64,000 bases of DNA from Turbatrix aceti (taxonomy: Eukaryota; Nematoda; Chromadorea; Rhabditida; Panagrolaimidae), in NCBI GenBank assembly GCA_963969345.1, contig OZ017770.1, positions 10,596,180 to 10,660,179 on the forward strand, given 5' to 3'. The position numbers were made by a program, and so were the translations under genes. This document shows, one piece after another, positions 1 to 11,448 of the stretch; the stretch's first letter is position 1, and every line of letters begins with the position of its first letter. A model generated the notes under the pieces. The model did no database searches and was not told where the DNA came from. It worked only from the letters and a program-made list of their open reading frames with translations.

Positions 1-1488
1 AAAAAGTCTAATAGGGTCGTTGTTAGTTGACGAAAAAATTCATTCACACTGTCTAGGTCAGTTGCGTGTATGCATTTCAGTATAAAAAATTACTGGAATT
101 TTTTTTCAGTGACCTTTTGTGTCTGTCTAATGCGCATCAAAAGTACACTAATTCGCGGGGTGTAAACAAAAGACTAAAACTTACGACATGCAAACAAAGT
201 AGTAAGCAAAACGATGTGGCTTGTTTGAGTCATGGTCTCGGATTTGTCAGTTGGCTTGGAATCTGAAAATTATTTTTTTTTTGTTTTTTTATGATCAAAA
301 ATTCAGCGTATACATATATCGCGCCGTGCATTACCCCAAATGATTGACTAACGGACTAACTTTCGGTTTTTTTTGTTGGGGGTGAGCTAACGCATATCCA
401 CCCACCCACCTTGTTGTTTATTATCTCCTCGATCTAGGTTACTTCACTCGACAAAAAAATGGAGATGTCGTTTTTATCCCGGAGATATCACTTTTTTGTA
501 CACGCACGTACAACTTTTTTTTATCGCATTGAACTTTTTAACGCTTCATTAACCAAACTAAAACTTTTACGGTATAAAAAAAATTTTTGAGTCAAAATAC
601 CCGTTTTTCTTCGGTTCTCGAATCCAACCACGTACAACAATTTATTTTTGCACGGTTCTCACCGTAAAAAAATTGAAAATCAAAGTGATGTTCTTGATTT
701 CTTGTCTTTATAAACGGGAATCAAACGCTGACCCAGTTAGTGGTGAAGGCGTCTTCTTTTTGCAACCATACTGAGTCTAAACTTGTTCATCCGGTTTCAT
801 GTGTCTTTTTTAGCGATGTTATCCATGGCGATGATGATGTTTTGTCATAATAATCAAGTTTTTGTCCTATGATGAGTTTATTTATGGATAAATTTAAAAA
901 TTTCCAAAATGAAGATGAGTTGAAGATGTTTCTTTTTCGGCGGATGCAACAAAGAGAGAAGAGAAAGAATACATAGTCAACGTGAAATGCAAAAAAATGT
1001 AAAATTGAACAATCGCAAATTTAACAATAGAATCGAACAAACTGAGATACATTTACATTTTTTTACAAAATTGAAAGAAAAAAAAAAAAAAAAAAAAAAG
1101 CTAAATGTCAATTAGGGTGAAGAATGAAAAACACACAAATTTGAAAAAAAAATCAATCGATTGTGCTCGACGTCATTTTGGTAATCCGAAGTTCCGGGTA
1201 TCCGACTCGAATGCAAAATTTGATGGCGCGGATATCTGACCGAAAAAATTGTAATTTCAAATCGGGTATCCGAAATCAGTGCTTTAGTTTTGCGTTATTG
1301 ATGTCAAAAAATAGTTTTGATGACTGGGAGCATACAAAATACAGTGCATAAAATTCGACAACAAATGAACATTTTTTACGATCATCAAAAAAATTATGAG
1401 AAAATGAAACTCTTTTTTATGTTTTTTTTGACTGCAAGTGGTATTTTTCATCTGGTACAAAATATTTCTGGAACAATTAAGTAACTAC
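1..1488. other. AT-rich intergenic, no gene seen
   Basis: I see no supportable gene here. The stretch is rich in A and T runs, including about 20 A's near 1079-1099. Short open frames (for example 66-266 and 1163-1351) have no family resemblance and no convincing splice sites. Confidence 0.6.
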
Positions 1489-1500
1489 ATATTTATCTAC

Positions 1501-2142
1501 AGTCTTCATTCTTGCACGCCTAGCGGACGGTCGGTTTTATTCCGCCTCTCCTGTCCGCGACAGCAGCTTGCGCTCGCGATCGCATTCGGGAAGCAGCGCA
1601 AGTGTGAGAATTGAAAGCGCCGTTTGACACCCGGGCTGGCCACCCTGTCAAACGTAGGCTAAAAAAATGTCTAGATTCCGGCTCAGCGTCGCTACCATCA
1701 ACGCACGCTCACTGCTGACGGATTTTGAAGAGGCCATTCGCAAAACGCTGACGACGTCGTTCTTTTCTCCCACACTGGCGAAGAACTTCAGGAAATGCTG
1801 TCGGATATGGCCATCATCTGCAAGGACGTCGGACTGGAAGTCAACGTCAAGAAGACGCAGTGGATGGTACAGAAATGGCGGGATCAGCGACCTATCTCCT
1901 CCGAACTTCTCCTCAAGGACATCGAGGACGATTTCGAGCTCTCCTCCACTTTACGCTGGGTCGATTCGCTCAACTCGGTGTTCAACAAGACGAAAACCAG
2001 ACCACAGCAACGATGGGAAGAAGAAATCGCGCCCAAAACGAATCGAGACATTTACACCTACGTGGACATCATTTGTGCCTCCTAACATCTGGTCTAATGA
2101 TAACTAACCACTGAGTAATGGTGAAATAAATAAAATAAATAA
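1501..2142 (+). mobile_element. Internally deleted RTE-like LINE with 12-bp TSD
   Basis: This is a short non-LTR retrotransposon copy. The ATG at 1667 opens a frame beginning MSRFRLSVATINARSLL, which resembles the N-terminus of a LINE apurinic endonuclease. After about 25 residues the sequence jumps, in another frame, into reverse transcriptase: ADDVVLFSHTGEELQEML (palm motif ADD) followed by GLEVNVKKTQWM at about 1756-1866. The open frame then ends near 2085 in RWEEEIAPKTNRDIY, a LINE C-terminus. The 3' tail is an AAAT microsatellite, as in RTE-type LINEs. The 12-bp direct repeat atatttatctac flanks it at 1489-1500 and 2143-2154, so the ends look intact while the middle (most of endonuclease and RT) is deleted. 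It cannot make a working RT and was probably mobilised in trans. Confidence 0.8.
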
Positions 2143-2154
2143 ATATTTATCTAC

Positions 2155-2765
2155 AAGCTTGCATATTGAGGTAGGTACATGAAAACCAGGACATGCAATT
2201 TTTCAAACTTTTCTTGATTAAATGGTATCCATTTTCTAATATTTTCTATTGTTCTACAGTTATACCTTTGGGTTTTAATTTTAGTACATACATATATATG
2301 TAAATTCTGATTAATGTAAATTTTTGTTGTATTAAATATTTTTTTATTCATCCAATATTGATGTTGTGTTGCTGTTCTTTTGCTCACTCGGTTTTTCTTC
2401 GTTATTTTTGATCTCATGTTTTTATCATTATTTTTATCAAGGTCAACTGCCAGCTTTTGCGCCTAATAACGGCAAGGCAGATGCAAAAGCTATTCCCGGA
2501 ATCAAAAAAGCACGCCTTGGTATCATTTGTCAGTCAGTTCAGTGCAGATAATTTATTCACAATTTGTTCCTTATTTTTTAGTAAAAATTAAAAACCCAAT
2601 TAGTAGTTTTGTTGACGCGGTCCTAAAATATAAAAATAAAAGATCGTAAAAATATTCAATTTAATTTTTTTAATTTTTTTTTTGCAAAAAGAAAACGAAA
2701 ATTTAGCCGCCGGATTCTGCGTCTGATTACGTTACACGCAAAATAAATTTCAACAACGTTTTATT
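2155..2765. other. Intergenic, no gene seen
   Basis: AT-rich sequence with short random open frames on both strands. I see no splice-supported coding sequence. Confidence 0.5.
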
Positions 2766-2769
2766 AGTC

Positions 2770-3150
2770 CTAACACAACCACCATAAAAATGGGATAGAC
2801 ATCGTACATTTTTTCCGGGGTGCCAAATGGGATTCCGTCAGGTGAGTAATCGTCTCCGTAGTCCGAGCCACTGTCCTAGGATCGTCCATCGTCGTTTGAC
2901 GGCACAAAAGTTCTGTCGCTGTAGACGAGCTTGCCTTGTTCGAGCGCAGACATGAGTTGTTGGTAGTTGACAGCGTACGAGCTCGACGCTCACCTCGTAC
3001 ATAGCGTGCAGGATGTCCAAAAAACATTTTGGGGATTGAAGAAAAGTGTCAGTTTATCCGGTTGAAACATGATGACGTCGATGTTGTCCTGGAAAATGAA
3101 AAAAATGTCATAAAAACGAACGTTGTAGTTGAAAAATAAACTCACAGATT
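2770..3150 (-). pseudogene. Degenerate paralog of the unknown gene at 12.0-12.3 kb
   Basis: Reading the minus strand across frames gives DNIDVIMFQPDK, then NPQNVF, then SYAVNYQQLMSALEQGK and SGSDYGDDY. These line up in order with the minus-strand exon at 12003-12316 (YAIVNITNQK, NPTFFQCIL, VAVNYDQLMPALE, NNGSDY). At least two frame changes and one in-frame TAG separate the blocks, so this copy is broken unless unusual splicing rescues it. A splice-like boundary is retained: the exon block begins after ttttccag near 3089, with a gtgagt donor upstream near 3146, so the intron position appears conserved with the better copy. The family is not recognised and no function is proposed. Confidence 0.45.
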
Positions 3151-3188
3151 TTATATTTAATCCCAAAGGGGATACCGAAGTTGGTAAA

Positions 3189-3238
3189 TTGACAGCAGCA
3201 TGATGATCCGCCTTTGACAGCAGCATGATGATCCGCCT
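3189..3238. repeat. Perfect 25-bp tandem duplication
   Basis: The 25-base unit beginning ttgacagcagcatgatgatc occurs twice head to tail at 3189-3213 and 3214-3238 with no mismatch. It lies at the 5' edge of the degenerate paralog above. Confidence 0.85.
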
Positions 3239-3239
3239 A

Positions 3240-4515
3240 CGACACAGGGATCATTCTCGCCTTTGTAATGTGCTTTTAGTGCGCCTTAGGAAACAACGTG
3301 CCAGTTTTGAATGAATTCTTGGGCTCCGGCTTGGAACTCGTGACGCTTTTGTCATCTTTACACCTTGAGAAAGTGTCGTAACTTTGATGTCAGCGTACAC
3401 GCAGAAGCATTTGATACCAACCTGGTGAAAGGTCCTCCAATCGAGTTGATAAACATCGCCTTGATTTGCTTACTACAAATGGCCGAAACGGCCAAAGCAA
3501 CACAGACCATGCCAAGTTCAAGGGGTTTGTTGAATCCAAAGAAATCAAGGTGCAACGCTTACACGACAAGGCCGGGCTGAAATTTTTGTATAAAAATTCT
3601 ATTTATACAAAAATATAAGACACAAATGGAAAAAGTTGTAATTTCGAACAGGCCAGGTCGTTTGGTAGAACAACGACTTGCTTGTTTTGGGCTTGTTCAG
3701 AAATTACGTCATCGCAAAATCGGGGATTTTTTACCCCCTCCCTCCGTCATCGGTCGTCATTGCAAGGGGAACACCCCGGACTCCCTCCCCCCTAAATGAC
3801 TTCATTTTGAGAAAAAATCACCATTTTTGAGGGGTTTTTTTTGCAAGTTTTGGCTTATCAATGTTGCTTAAAACTATTTACTTTCAGATTGAAATGCCGA
3901 AATTATTGTGTACTTTTGTGTTTTTTAAATAAATCTATTCGGAATCAGCCAAATAAAAAAAATTGTTAAACATATTTATTTATATTGGATAAAAATCAGT
4001 CAGTTTTCAGCGCATATCGGCAAAAAAAATCTGAAATTTAGTACCCTTCTGAGCAATAATATTACGATCCTACTTTGGAATGAGTTCGAGCGGAACCATA
4101 ATCAGTGCTGGCGTGTACCTGATCCGGGCCCAAACCCAAATTTTTGAGAGCTTCTGACATGAGCCCTTAGGCCCAATCATCAAACGGCTTTAAGAAAAAT
4201 ATGATGTTTATATTTGTTCATATTTTTGGTAGTAGATTTAGCTCGAATGAAAAATTTTGTATCAATGAAAATCTACGTCATCATACGTTTTGCAGAAATG
4301 TTTGTTTACGGCTTTTTGCAAAAAAAATCATCATTGTCTTGCTTAAAAAAATCATGTTCCAGTGCTTCTACAAAATTTAATGTAATACCACACAAATTTT
4401 TCTTGTTACACGTTTTATTCTTGCACAATCTGCAAAAGTTGTGCTCATGCCATACATATAAGCATCCCGCAAAGCTCATGGAATATGTCTTATGGAAAAC
4501 ACAAGTGTCTTCAGA
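3240..4515. other. Intergenic with a possible broken coding remnant
   Basis: Plus-strand frames around 3365-3600 look partly coding. EAFDTNLVKGPPIEL in one frame is followed in another by DLLTTNGRNGQSNTDHAKFK and LHDKAGLKFLYKN, which suggests a frameshifted remnant of an unrecognised protein. Around 3720-3800 there is a C-rich stretch of the kind often seen in DNA-transposon remnants. Otherwise AT-rich with nothing supportable. Confidence 0.3.
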
Positions 4516-5774
4516 ATGTATCTACCCTCTCTCTTATTTTTTTGTGTCATCGTTCTATCGTTGACGTATGACACGGATAATTATGGATGCCCTGATTCGA
4601 CTTACAACTACAAGGAGATAAACGGCACAAGAAAATGTTACAAAGTATACACGGCTTCACAAAGGCCTGACCGTTGTAAGCTCATTGATTACTGTCGGCC
4701 CCTTCACCCGAATGCAATTCCTACAACAATTAAATCTATTGAAGAACGCGAATATTTAAGTAAGTTTACTTATTTTTTCCAACAAATCTTAATTTTATAG
4801 AAACTATTTCGCAGTCCTATCATTGGGTTCTTCTTGGCGTCTATATTCCGTGTGGCAGAGAAGATGACTCGAAAGACTTTGTAAACGTTGACGACACCCC
4901 AATACCTGCGCCTTTGGAACGATACACTGGTTGGGGTAGAGAATTTCTTGCTATGGTGGCCTATGGTATGATAACAGACGACCTATACGAAGGCGATGAA
5001 ACATTTAAAAACATAGTTATGTGTGCCATTACCTTGCCTCCCTCACCGTGCCCCGATGGCTCTTACGTCTATAATGAAATCAATGACATTGGTAAATGCT
5101 ACAAAGTTTATACTGCACCTTACGAAACAATTGATCGCTGCAACCTTATTAATGCTTGCCGCAATCTGTATCCAGATGCTATTCCTGCAACCATTTCCTC
5201 GATTGAAGAACGCGAATACTTAAGTGAGTCAGAAACGCTTTTGCTTTAACTTTAATTTTTTTAGAAACCCTTGTAAACCCCTATGAGTACACTGTCATTG
5301 GAGTCAGCATTCCTTGTCCGCTTCCATACAACGTCAACAGTTACAAGAACGTTGATGGCACATCGCTCCCTGCACCTCTAGAAGTGACCACTGGGATGTG
5401 GCCAGACCAGTTCGTGGGCATGCTTTTTCAAAACAAAACCGACAACCTTGACTTGCGTGATACAGAGTTTCAACAAAAAATTTTATGTTCTATTCCCATC
5501 TATTATGAGTGTCCTGAAGGCACGTATCCTGATTCATACAATGGCGTTGCTACAAGAAATACGACTTGCGTTAAGGTCGTTCCTTACGTTCCTAGTGAAA
5601 CTGTAAGTTTATTCTTTTAAGTCAAACATATTTTACATAAATATATACATTCAGAAACCAGAAGACGTCTGTAAAAGTTTGGACCAAACATCCACTCCAA
5701 GCAGCATGATATGTTCCGTTCCGCAAACTGTTTCGCACAAACAACCGGCGCCCTTGCCTTATTGTAATATTTAA
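4516..5774 (+). CDS. Secreted protein with tandem C-type-lectin-like modules
   Basis: Four exons (4516-4759, 4801-5223, 5265-5602, 5655-5774; introns 41, 41 and 52 bp) give a 374-residue protein. The start at 4516 is chosen over an in-frame ATG at 4492 because it begins directly with a signal peptide (MYLPSLLFFCVIVLSL). Two similar modules follow, each opening CP-D-(S/G)-(T/S)-Y, then GKCYKVYTA, DRC-LI, C-R, and SIEEREYLK, and continuing with an (I/V)(L/G)GV-IPC...NVD-T-(I/L)PAPLE block. This is the layout of the N-terminal half and tryptophan region of C-type lectin-like domains. A third, shorter Cys-rich segment (CPEGTYPDSYN) ends the protein. Exons 1/2 and 2/3 split at exactly the same codon of the module (EYL-K), so the modules arose by exon duplication. 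The canonical Ca2+-binding EPN/QPD and WND motifs are not evident, so sugar binding is doubtful. A secreted recognition or structural protein is the inference. Confidence 0.7.
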
Positions 5775-5938
5775 CAAGCAGATCACAAAAAAACACCCCT
5801 AAGAAAACCAAAATAAAAATGAACATGCAATTTTAATTGTGACGTCACATACATAATATTTATGAATGTACTTCGTATGTAGTATAAATGAGATCAAGAA
5901 ATATCGAAGCAATTGTTGATTTTAGCAGACAATTGTTT

Positions 5939-6180
5939 TGTTATTTATTTATTTATTTCACCATTACTCAGTGGTTAGTTATCATTAGACCAGATGTTAG
6001 GAGACACAAATGATGTCCACGTAGGCGTAAATGTCTCGATTCGTTTTGGTCGCGATTTCTTCTTTCCCATGGAGAACTAGGATGAAGATTAGCGGGCTCA
6101 GCGTATCGCCTTGCCGTACTCCTACTATATTTATATAATCTGGTTTTTTGCCCTGCGATGAGTTTATTTGCAAATCCAAT
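5939..6180 (-). mobile_element. RTE-like LINE 3' fragment, internally deleted
   Basis: On the minus strand the RT motif GVRQGDTLSPLIFILVL is joined directly to the LINE C-terminus EEIATKTNRDIYAYVDIIC. It is followed by the same 3' end as the element at 1501-2142 and an (AAAT)n tail (seen as TTAT repeats at 5940-5957). Most of the RT between motif B and the C-terminus is missing and the 5' end is truncated. It lies between two convergent genes and contributes no coding capacity. Confidence 0.75.
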
Positions 6181-6277
6181 TAAAAAGTTATGTTGTTTTT
6201 TTTTATGTTAGATTTAACAAAAAAAATAAAAAATTCAGACGTCATAATTTTCGTGTTTTTCACACTTGGGTTTCGGT

Positions 6278-8469
6278 TTAAGATGGTTGTGAACTTTTCC
6301 GTTGGAACATAGGACGTATGAGAACAATTTCCAGTTTACCAATTGGAATCTCAAAAAGCAGAGACCAAATATATGCCGCTGCAACTGACAAAACGACTGC
6401 CGGAATCAGAAAAAAAATTATCTGCAAATGCGAGTGTGTTTAACATTGGTTAAAACTGAAAACTTACACCAGACCAGATGTTTGTGTAATATGTCGGATT
6501 TTCTTGTAACGCAAACAATAGACCAATGACGGGCATTTGAAAAAGGTACATGCAGTATGTTAATCGCCCGAGTGGATTCCAAATAGGCCACGACATGAAG
6601 CGATTAATTGGGCCGCCGTAGCCATAAAAGCTGCTGCCGATGATCCACGTCAGTCCCAGGCCCCAAGCTGGTTTGCTAAAAGCTGAGTATATAGCTCTCC
6701 AAAACAACGACATTTCGCCGCCTTTGTTGTAGTCAAAAAGACCAAAAAGGACGGTTAACATGAGAGCAAAAGCTAGGCCTCCCATAGCGCAGTTCAACAA
6801 CGAGGGGATATGTAGATGTTTTACGCGATGCATAAACCATCCAAGTACCATTCCCTGAATGTATACTGGACAACGTATCCAAGCAGCGGCGTAGACAAGT
6901 CGGTGATAATCTTCGGATGGAGTGAATCCAGTTAATCGAATAGGACAAGATGGATACCAGTCGTGTATGTAAATTGTTACAATGTTGGCCACGATTGACA
7001 GGCACCACAAAGCAGCTGGAACAACTATTCCGTACGGAAACAACGCCAGAGAAATCAAGATGAGGGGAGATAAAATGTAAAGTTGCATATCTGTTGCCAG
7101 ATACCAAGACGCTCCGTTGCAAACAGGTTTTACGTAAATGTTGTTTACGTACAGCAAGTTGTGCCAAAACTTTACCAGACACCCGTTTTTGCTAACTGGG
7201 TAACGCAAGTTGAACGGAGAGCGACTTGTATAAGGTATAGAAAGATATGTATAGAAAAAGATCGACATGTAATACGGCGGAGACAGTCTGAAATCAAAAA
7301 ACTTATTTTCTAAACACTTCGTGTATCCAAAACCTCAAGAAACGATGAAGATAAAACATAATCCAGCTTTTGCTATCAGTTAACACCCTTTTGTTTTTTT
7401 TTAAGTTTTTGAACCACATGTAAGACACCATGAGTCCTGCAATGAAGAAAAACGAGTCCACAGACAAATACGAATTCTGGAAAACTTGAAACATTGGATA
7501 GTCCAAGGTAGAAGCAAAATCCAAAGGATTGTACGATTGAAAAACTAGCGGGATAATTGTATGACAACTGATAACCCAGAAAATCGAAAGAGCTCGAATA
7601 CAATTGAGGGATGTTATTTGCCCTGGTTTTGGGTCGGCCATGTTAAAGATATCCAAGGTGTTGGTGTAGATTGAGAAAGCTAGCAGCATTTTGATTGGCA
7701 CTGAAGAACCGGCACGGTCGACAAATTCAAAGTAGTCAATGATGCCGGCGACAACTACAAGGGCAGCAACAGTCACTATGACGGCCCCAACAATCCAGGA
7801 TGGGTAAGTGTATGGCATAGTTATGTCGTCCATTGTGATCACGCCGCAAACAGGGTTTTTAGTGACACCTATCATGATTAAAGCAGTATCGATGAGGATT
7901 TCGAGATCGTTAGATGTGCAGGAAGCAGGTTGGCAGAGATCATATTTTCCATTGCAATCACCTAGCGCAGAAAAATCTTTGAGCGTAATGTTGATAAAAG
8001 CACGGGAATACATGGTTGTAAAAGGGCGGTTTCGACCGGGAACTTTGTAGTGAATAAGGTCACATTCTTGTTTGAAACCGTAAAACTTGAATCCTGAGCG
8101 CAAAATGCCGGCTCCGCGGGCGCCGTTTGAATCAAGTACTAAAAAAATTTAATAAAAAAGGTAATGTCCAAACAAACAAACATACTTTGTAGCAAAACAT
8201 ATTTCATGGGAGTTGTTTGGTTGTTTAGCAATTTGGACACGGCGTCGGCAATTAGTATAACATCTTCCAGACATTCTGTCGTCAGATTGCCGGCTAAAAA
8301 AATAATCGAGATTATGCCCATTGTCTCAGCCAACCTTACTGGAAATGACGTTGATTGCGTTCAAAAAAAATCCTAAGTCGGTTCTTGAAAGATTTTGTGA
8401 TTGAGGGTCAGTCTGCGAGCTGAATGTCAAAGAGACAGCAATTAACATTAGCAGGGTGCACTGACCCAT
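6278..8469 (-). CDS. NRF-6-type membrane acyltransferase
   Basis: Five exons on the minus strand (8469-8340, 8293-8186, 8138-7334, 7287-6468, 6421-6278; introns all 46-47 bp) give 668 residues. An N-terminal signal peptide (MGQCTLLMLIAVSLTF) is followed by a Cys-containing extracellular domain of the NRF (nose resistant to fluoxetine) type. Then comes a multi-membrane acyltransferase-3 domain opening with SLNCIRALSIFWVISCHT, the conserved Arg/His signature of that family. Later landmarks are SVDSFFFIAGLMVSY, YLHRFLRLSPPYYM, GASWYLATDMQLYILSPL and the C-terminal NPLGRLTYCMYLFQMPV. In this family's best-studied members, NRF-6 and NDG-4 of C. elegans, the protein acts in intestinal or hypodermal lipid and yolk transport; the acyl substrate is unknown. 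The intron at 7288-7333 uses a weak donor (gttttg), placed from the family's conserved LRL-PPYY junction. Length is typical for the family and no break is seen. Confidence 0.88.
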
Positions 8470-8479
8470 TTCTATCAAA

Positions 8480-9770
8480 ATAACGCTTACTGATTCAAAT
8501 TATGGGGGTTTGCAATGTAGGCGTTTTTTCATACAACGGTTAGGCCCAACGTTGATGTCACGTACTATAAATGAAACTTTCGTTTACCCAGATTGTGTTA
8601 CTTGTTATAATCAATCGCTTTTGTTTTATTCAAGCATGTTTCTTGTCTAATTCAATGAGGGGGGAATACATGTCCTGGGAACGAGCTACTATACGAAACA
8701 TTTACAAATACTATATTCCCATACTGCACTGCGTCATTGCCTTGTAAAAAACATAGATCGTAATAAAATGTAAAAATTACAGCCTAACAATCTTTTTGTA
8801 ATTTTGAGTACGTTTTACAAGCATAATGATCATGAGTGATCGAAACTTGACAACATTATCGAGCAAGCACTCAGGTGCATCCCCCAATTAAAAATAAATG
8901 TCTGTACCAAGCATCAAAATTTTAAGCAATTGACGCAAAATTCTTTGTCAAATTTAAGGAAAGAAACCAAATTCAGAAAATTTTTCTGATGTTTAACAGA
9001 ATTTTAAGCATAAATCTACAACAGTTTAATGATTTTAAAGTTGAAAAAAATTAGCAATTGTAATGTACTTTGATTTTATCTTGTATACAACTAAAAAACG
9101 TTGGATTCAAACTGAAAAACCACATTCTAGACAAGACAACATTGACTCCTGACTTTGTTTCCATATACGTATTGTCCGTCCGAAGCGATAAAAAAACAAC
9201 TATAAAATACAATTGATGTTGTGATAACAAACAAAAAACTATTGAGAACACACTCATGAATAAATTGGACATTTTTTGAATTTTTGAGGTTTTTTCTGCT
9301 TTGAAAAAAAATTGATAAAAAAATTAGCAATTCTAATTTATGCAATTTATGCTGTGACAACAAAAAAACACGATTCAGAACAAATACATGAATGAATTAG
9401 ACTTTATTTTGATTTTTGAAAATTCATTTATTTGAGAACACAGCTGTTACACGTCGAAAAAAAATTTATTTTGCAAAAAAAATGAAGAAATTGGTTCATA
9501 AGACAATAACTTCATTCTTAAAAATATCAAGAAAATTACCAGAAATGCAAAAAAATTACTAAAGTGAAAAAAACTGATAGCGGGCTAGTGATTGCCTGAT
9601 ATCGTTTTTTGTAATCATGATATGGTAGTGATTTTTGCTATCATTTATGCACATCCGTGTAGTTGCAACCACTATTATGATATGAAACTGATGTCATGAT
9701 AATATCATCGTGATATAATGATACAACCTGATATCATGATATCATCATGATAATGTCTAAAATTAAGGAT
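8480..9770. other. AT-rich intergenic with a family relic and an ATGATATC-rich patch
   Basis: No intact gene is seen. On the minus strand around 9054-9125 the words SLNPTFF-CIQDK resemble SHNPTFFQCILN of the exon at 12003-12316, a likely relic of the same family. From about 9590 to 9755 the sequence is dominated by imperfect ATGATATC/ATCATGATAT palindromic words. Confidence 0.4.
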
Positions 9771-9774
9771 AAAC

Positions 9775-10020
9775 AACTTTTGCTGGACAGAAACGGCGAG
9801 ATCAGCGACCTATCTCCTCCTCCGGACTTCTCCTGAAAGACATCTAGGACGGCTTCGAGCTCTTCCTCCCCGGCCAGGTGAACTAACATAAGGGGGGCAG
9901 TCGTTCGTCTATCTAGGCCAAAAAATGCAGTGGCTGCGTAACCACGTCGTTGAGATACGTCATCGCATTTCGACAGCAAGGTCCATCTACTACCGGAACT
10001 CACTCAGATCTCCTGTGCTT
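9775..10020 (+). mobile_element. Degenerate LINE RT fragment
   Basis: Bases around 9797-9860 closely match the RT region of the LINE at 1877-1940 (agatcagcgacctatctcct and the following text), with point changes including CATCTAGGAC in place of CATCGAGGAC, which makes a stop. Beyond it another frame reads YLGQKMQWLRNHVVEIRHRI and STARSIYYRNSL, typical of the segment after the RT palm in such LINEs. It is a decayed fragment without clear ends. Confidence 0.65.
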
Positions 10021-10268
10021 CAAACAGACGTCAATGTACTTGTGTTTTTAGAGTTTTTTTAAAACGCGGACCGCATTTCTAATGTACTCAAAATCTGAGT
10101 TTGACATAAAATGGGGGCAAATATAAATTACATAAATTACTGGTTTTTACTGAAAATACCATATTTCTACCTGTAGTGACTAAATTTTGTTAAAAATAAC
10201 CAAAATGCAGTTTATTTTTCTTATTTTTTACATTATTCATTAAATACCGGGCCAAAACGGGCTTTTCC

Positions 10269-10293
10269 GGGCCTATTGAAAAGTCATAGGCCC
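10269..10293. repeat. GC-rich perfect hairpin
   Basis: The 8-bp arms gggcctat and ataggccc pair perfectly around a 9-nt loop. They sit in an unusually GC-rich patch (10250-10345, repeated GGGCCCG/CCGGG words) within an AT-rich background, just upstream of the DIRS-like element. Confidence 0.6.
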
Positions 10294-10484
10294 GCCCAAG
10301 CCGGGCCCGAGCCGGGTCGGGCTTCGGTAGGCCATTTTTATGCCTGGTGTAGACGACGTTATATGGGATACACAAATGTCACCAATAGCTTACAATCCCT
10401 TTGTACGCTGCTCGCACAGTGTTTAACGTTATGCACCTCTCGGGTGCCGCAACGTGCGTTCTTCACATGTTGCCGTCGAATGGG

Positions 10485-11445
10485 TATATAAAGGGAGCCC
10501 AGTTCTCAGTTACTCATTCATTCCTTTTTGTGGCGCTGCACGAACGCACGCACAACCAAAGTGGGCAAGACCACGCAGAACATCAATTGATTCTAGATCG
10601 TCATCAAAATGGAATACTCGACGGACGGCGACTCGGATTCCACCAGGTAAGATTATTACAGGATACGGAGTCCGAAGTCTGATTACAGAATTGAAAGCAG
10701 CGAAAGCTCCCGATCGACGTCTAACGATGAGAAGCGCTCCTGGGTCCGCAAAACGGCCGGCAGCCGAAACAGGACCTCTCGCAGCCGTACCCCGACTAGC
10801 GACAGGTCCGACGAATCCGACGCTTCCATCCCGGAACCGTCGCGCAAGAAGAAGAAGACGGGGGTACCAAGCCAGTAATCAATCTCAAGAGACTAAACGA
10901 ATGCTTGGAAGTACCCCATTTTAAGATGGAGGGCACAGGACTACTGAGGATCTGCTGAACAGAGCCGACAACATGGCAAATCTAGATATAAAGAACACGT
11001 ATTTTGCCATTCCCATAAATAGGGACTCGCAACCGTACCTGACATTCTCCACAAACGGAAAATGTTACAAGTTTTTGGCGTTACCTTTTGGCTTGGCGAC
11101 AGCACCGCGTATATACACCATAGCGCAACTGCTAAAGAGCAATGGCGTTAGGCTCACTCGATATCTAGATGACTGGCTATTCATCGCCAGAAGCGAGAAC
11201 CAGCTGCGTCAAGACCTAGAACTAGCCATGCAAACGATAAGAGTCTTGGGACTAGTAATCAACGAAGAGAAGCCCCAGACGCACCCGGTAACCTCAATAG
11301 AGTTCCTCGGAATAACGATAGACGCCAGCCGGATGAGATTCATAGTACCAGAGCCCAAACGCCAAAAGATTCAAGCAGTAGCCCGGAGACTACTGCGAAA
11401 GGAGCACGCCAAGATACGCGACGTAGCGGCACTGAACGGGATACT
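10485..11445 (+). mobile_element. Broken DIRS/PAT-like retroelement (leader, gag-like start, RT)
   Basis: A TATA box (tatataaag, 10485-10493) precedes an ATG at 10609. A short exon (to 10646), a 42-bp intron and a second exon (10689-10878) encode an Arg/Ser- and Lys-rich gag-like start (STDGDSDSTR..KRSWVRKTAGSRNR..PEPSRKKKK). In another frame KPVINLKRLNECL and HFKMEG begin a reverse transcriptase, which continues after a further frame change from 10973: NLDIKNTYFAIPI, LPFGLATAPRIYT, catalytic RYLDDWLFIA and SIEFLGITIDASRM. The YLDD with this flanking pattern is the DIRS/PAT type of tyrosine-recombinase retrotransposon; PAT is known from nematodes. RNase H, methyltransferase and recombinase are absent and two frame breaks are present, so it is an internally deleted, inactive copy. 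Its RT frame runs directly into a PITH-domain sequence. Confidence 0.75.
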
Positions 11446-11448
11446 GGC

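Noticed and set aside
4214..4564. 116-codon plus-strand frame
   Set aside because: It overlaps the lectin gene start in another frame and has no splice or family support.
5617..5826. Minus-strand frame over the last lectin exon
   Set aside because: The plus-strand exon has matched splice sites and keeps frame to the stop; the minus frame has no support.
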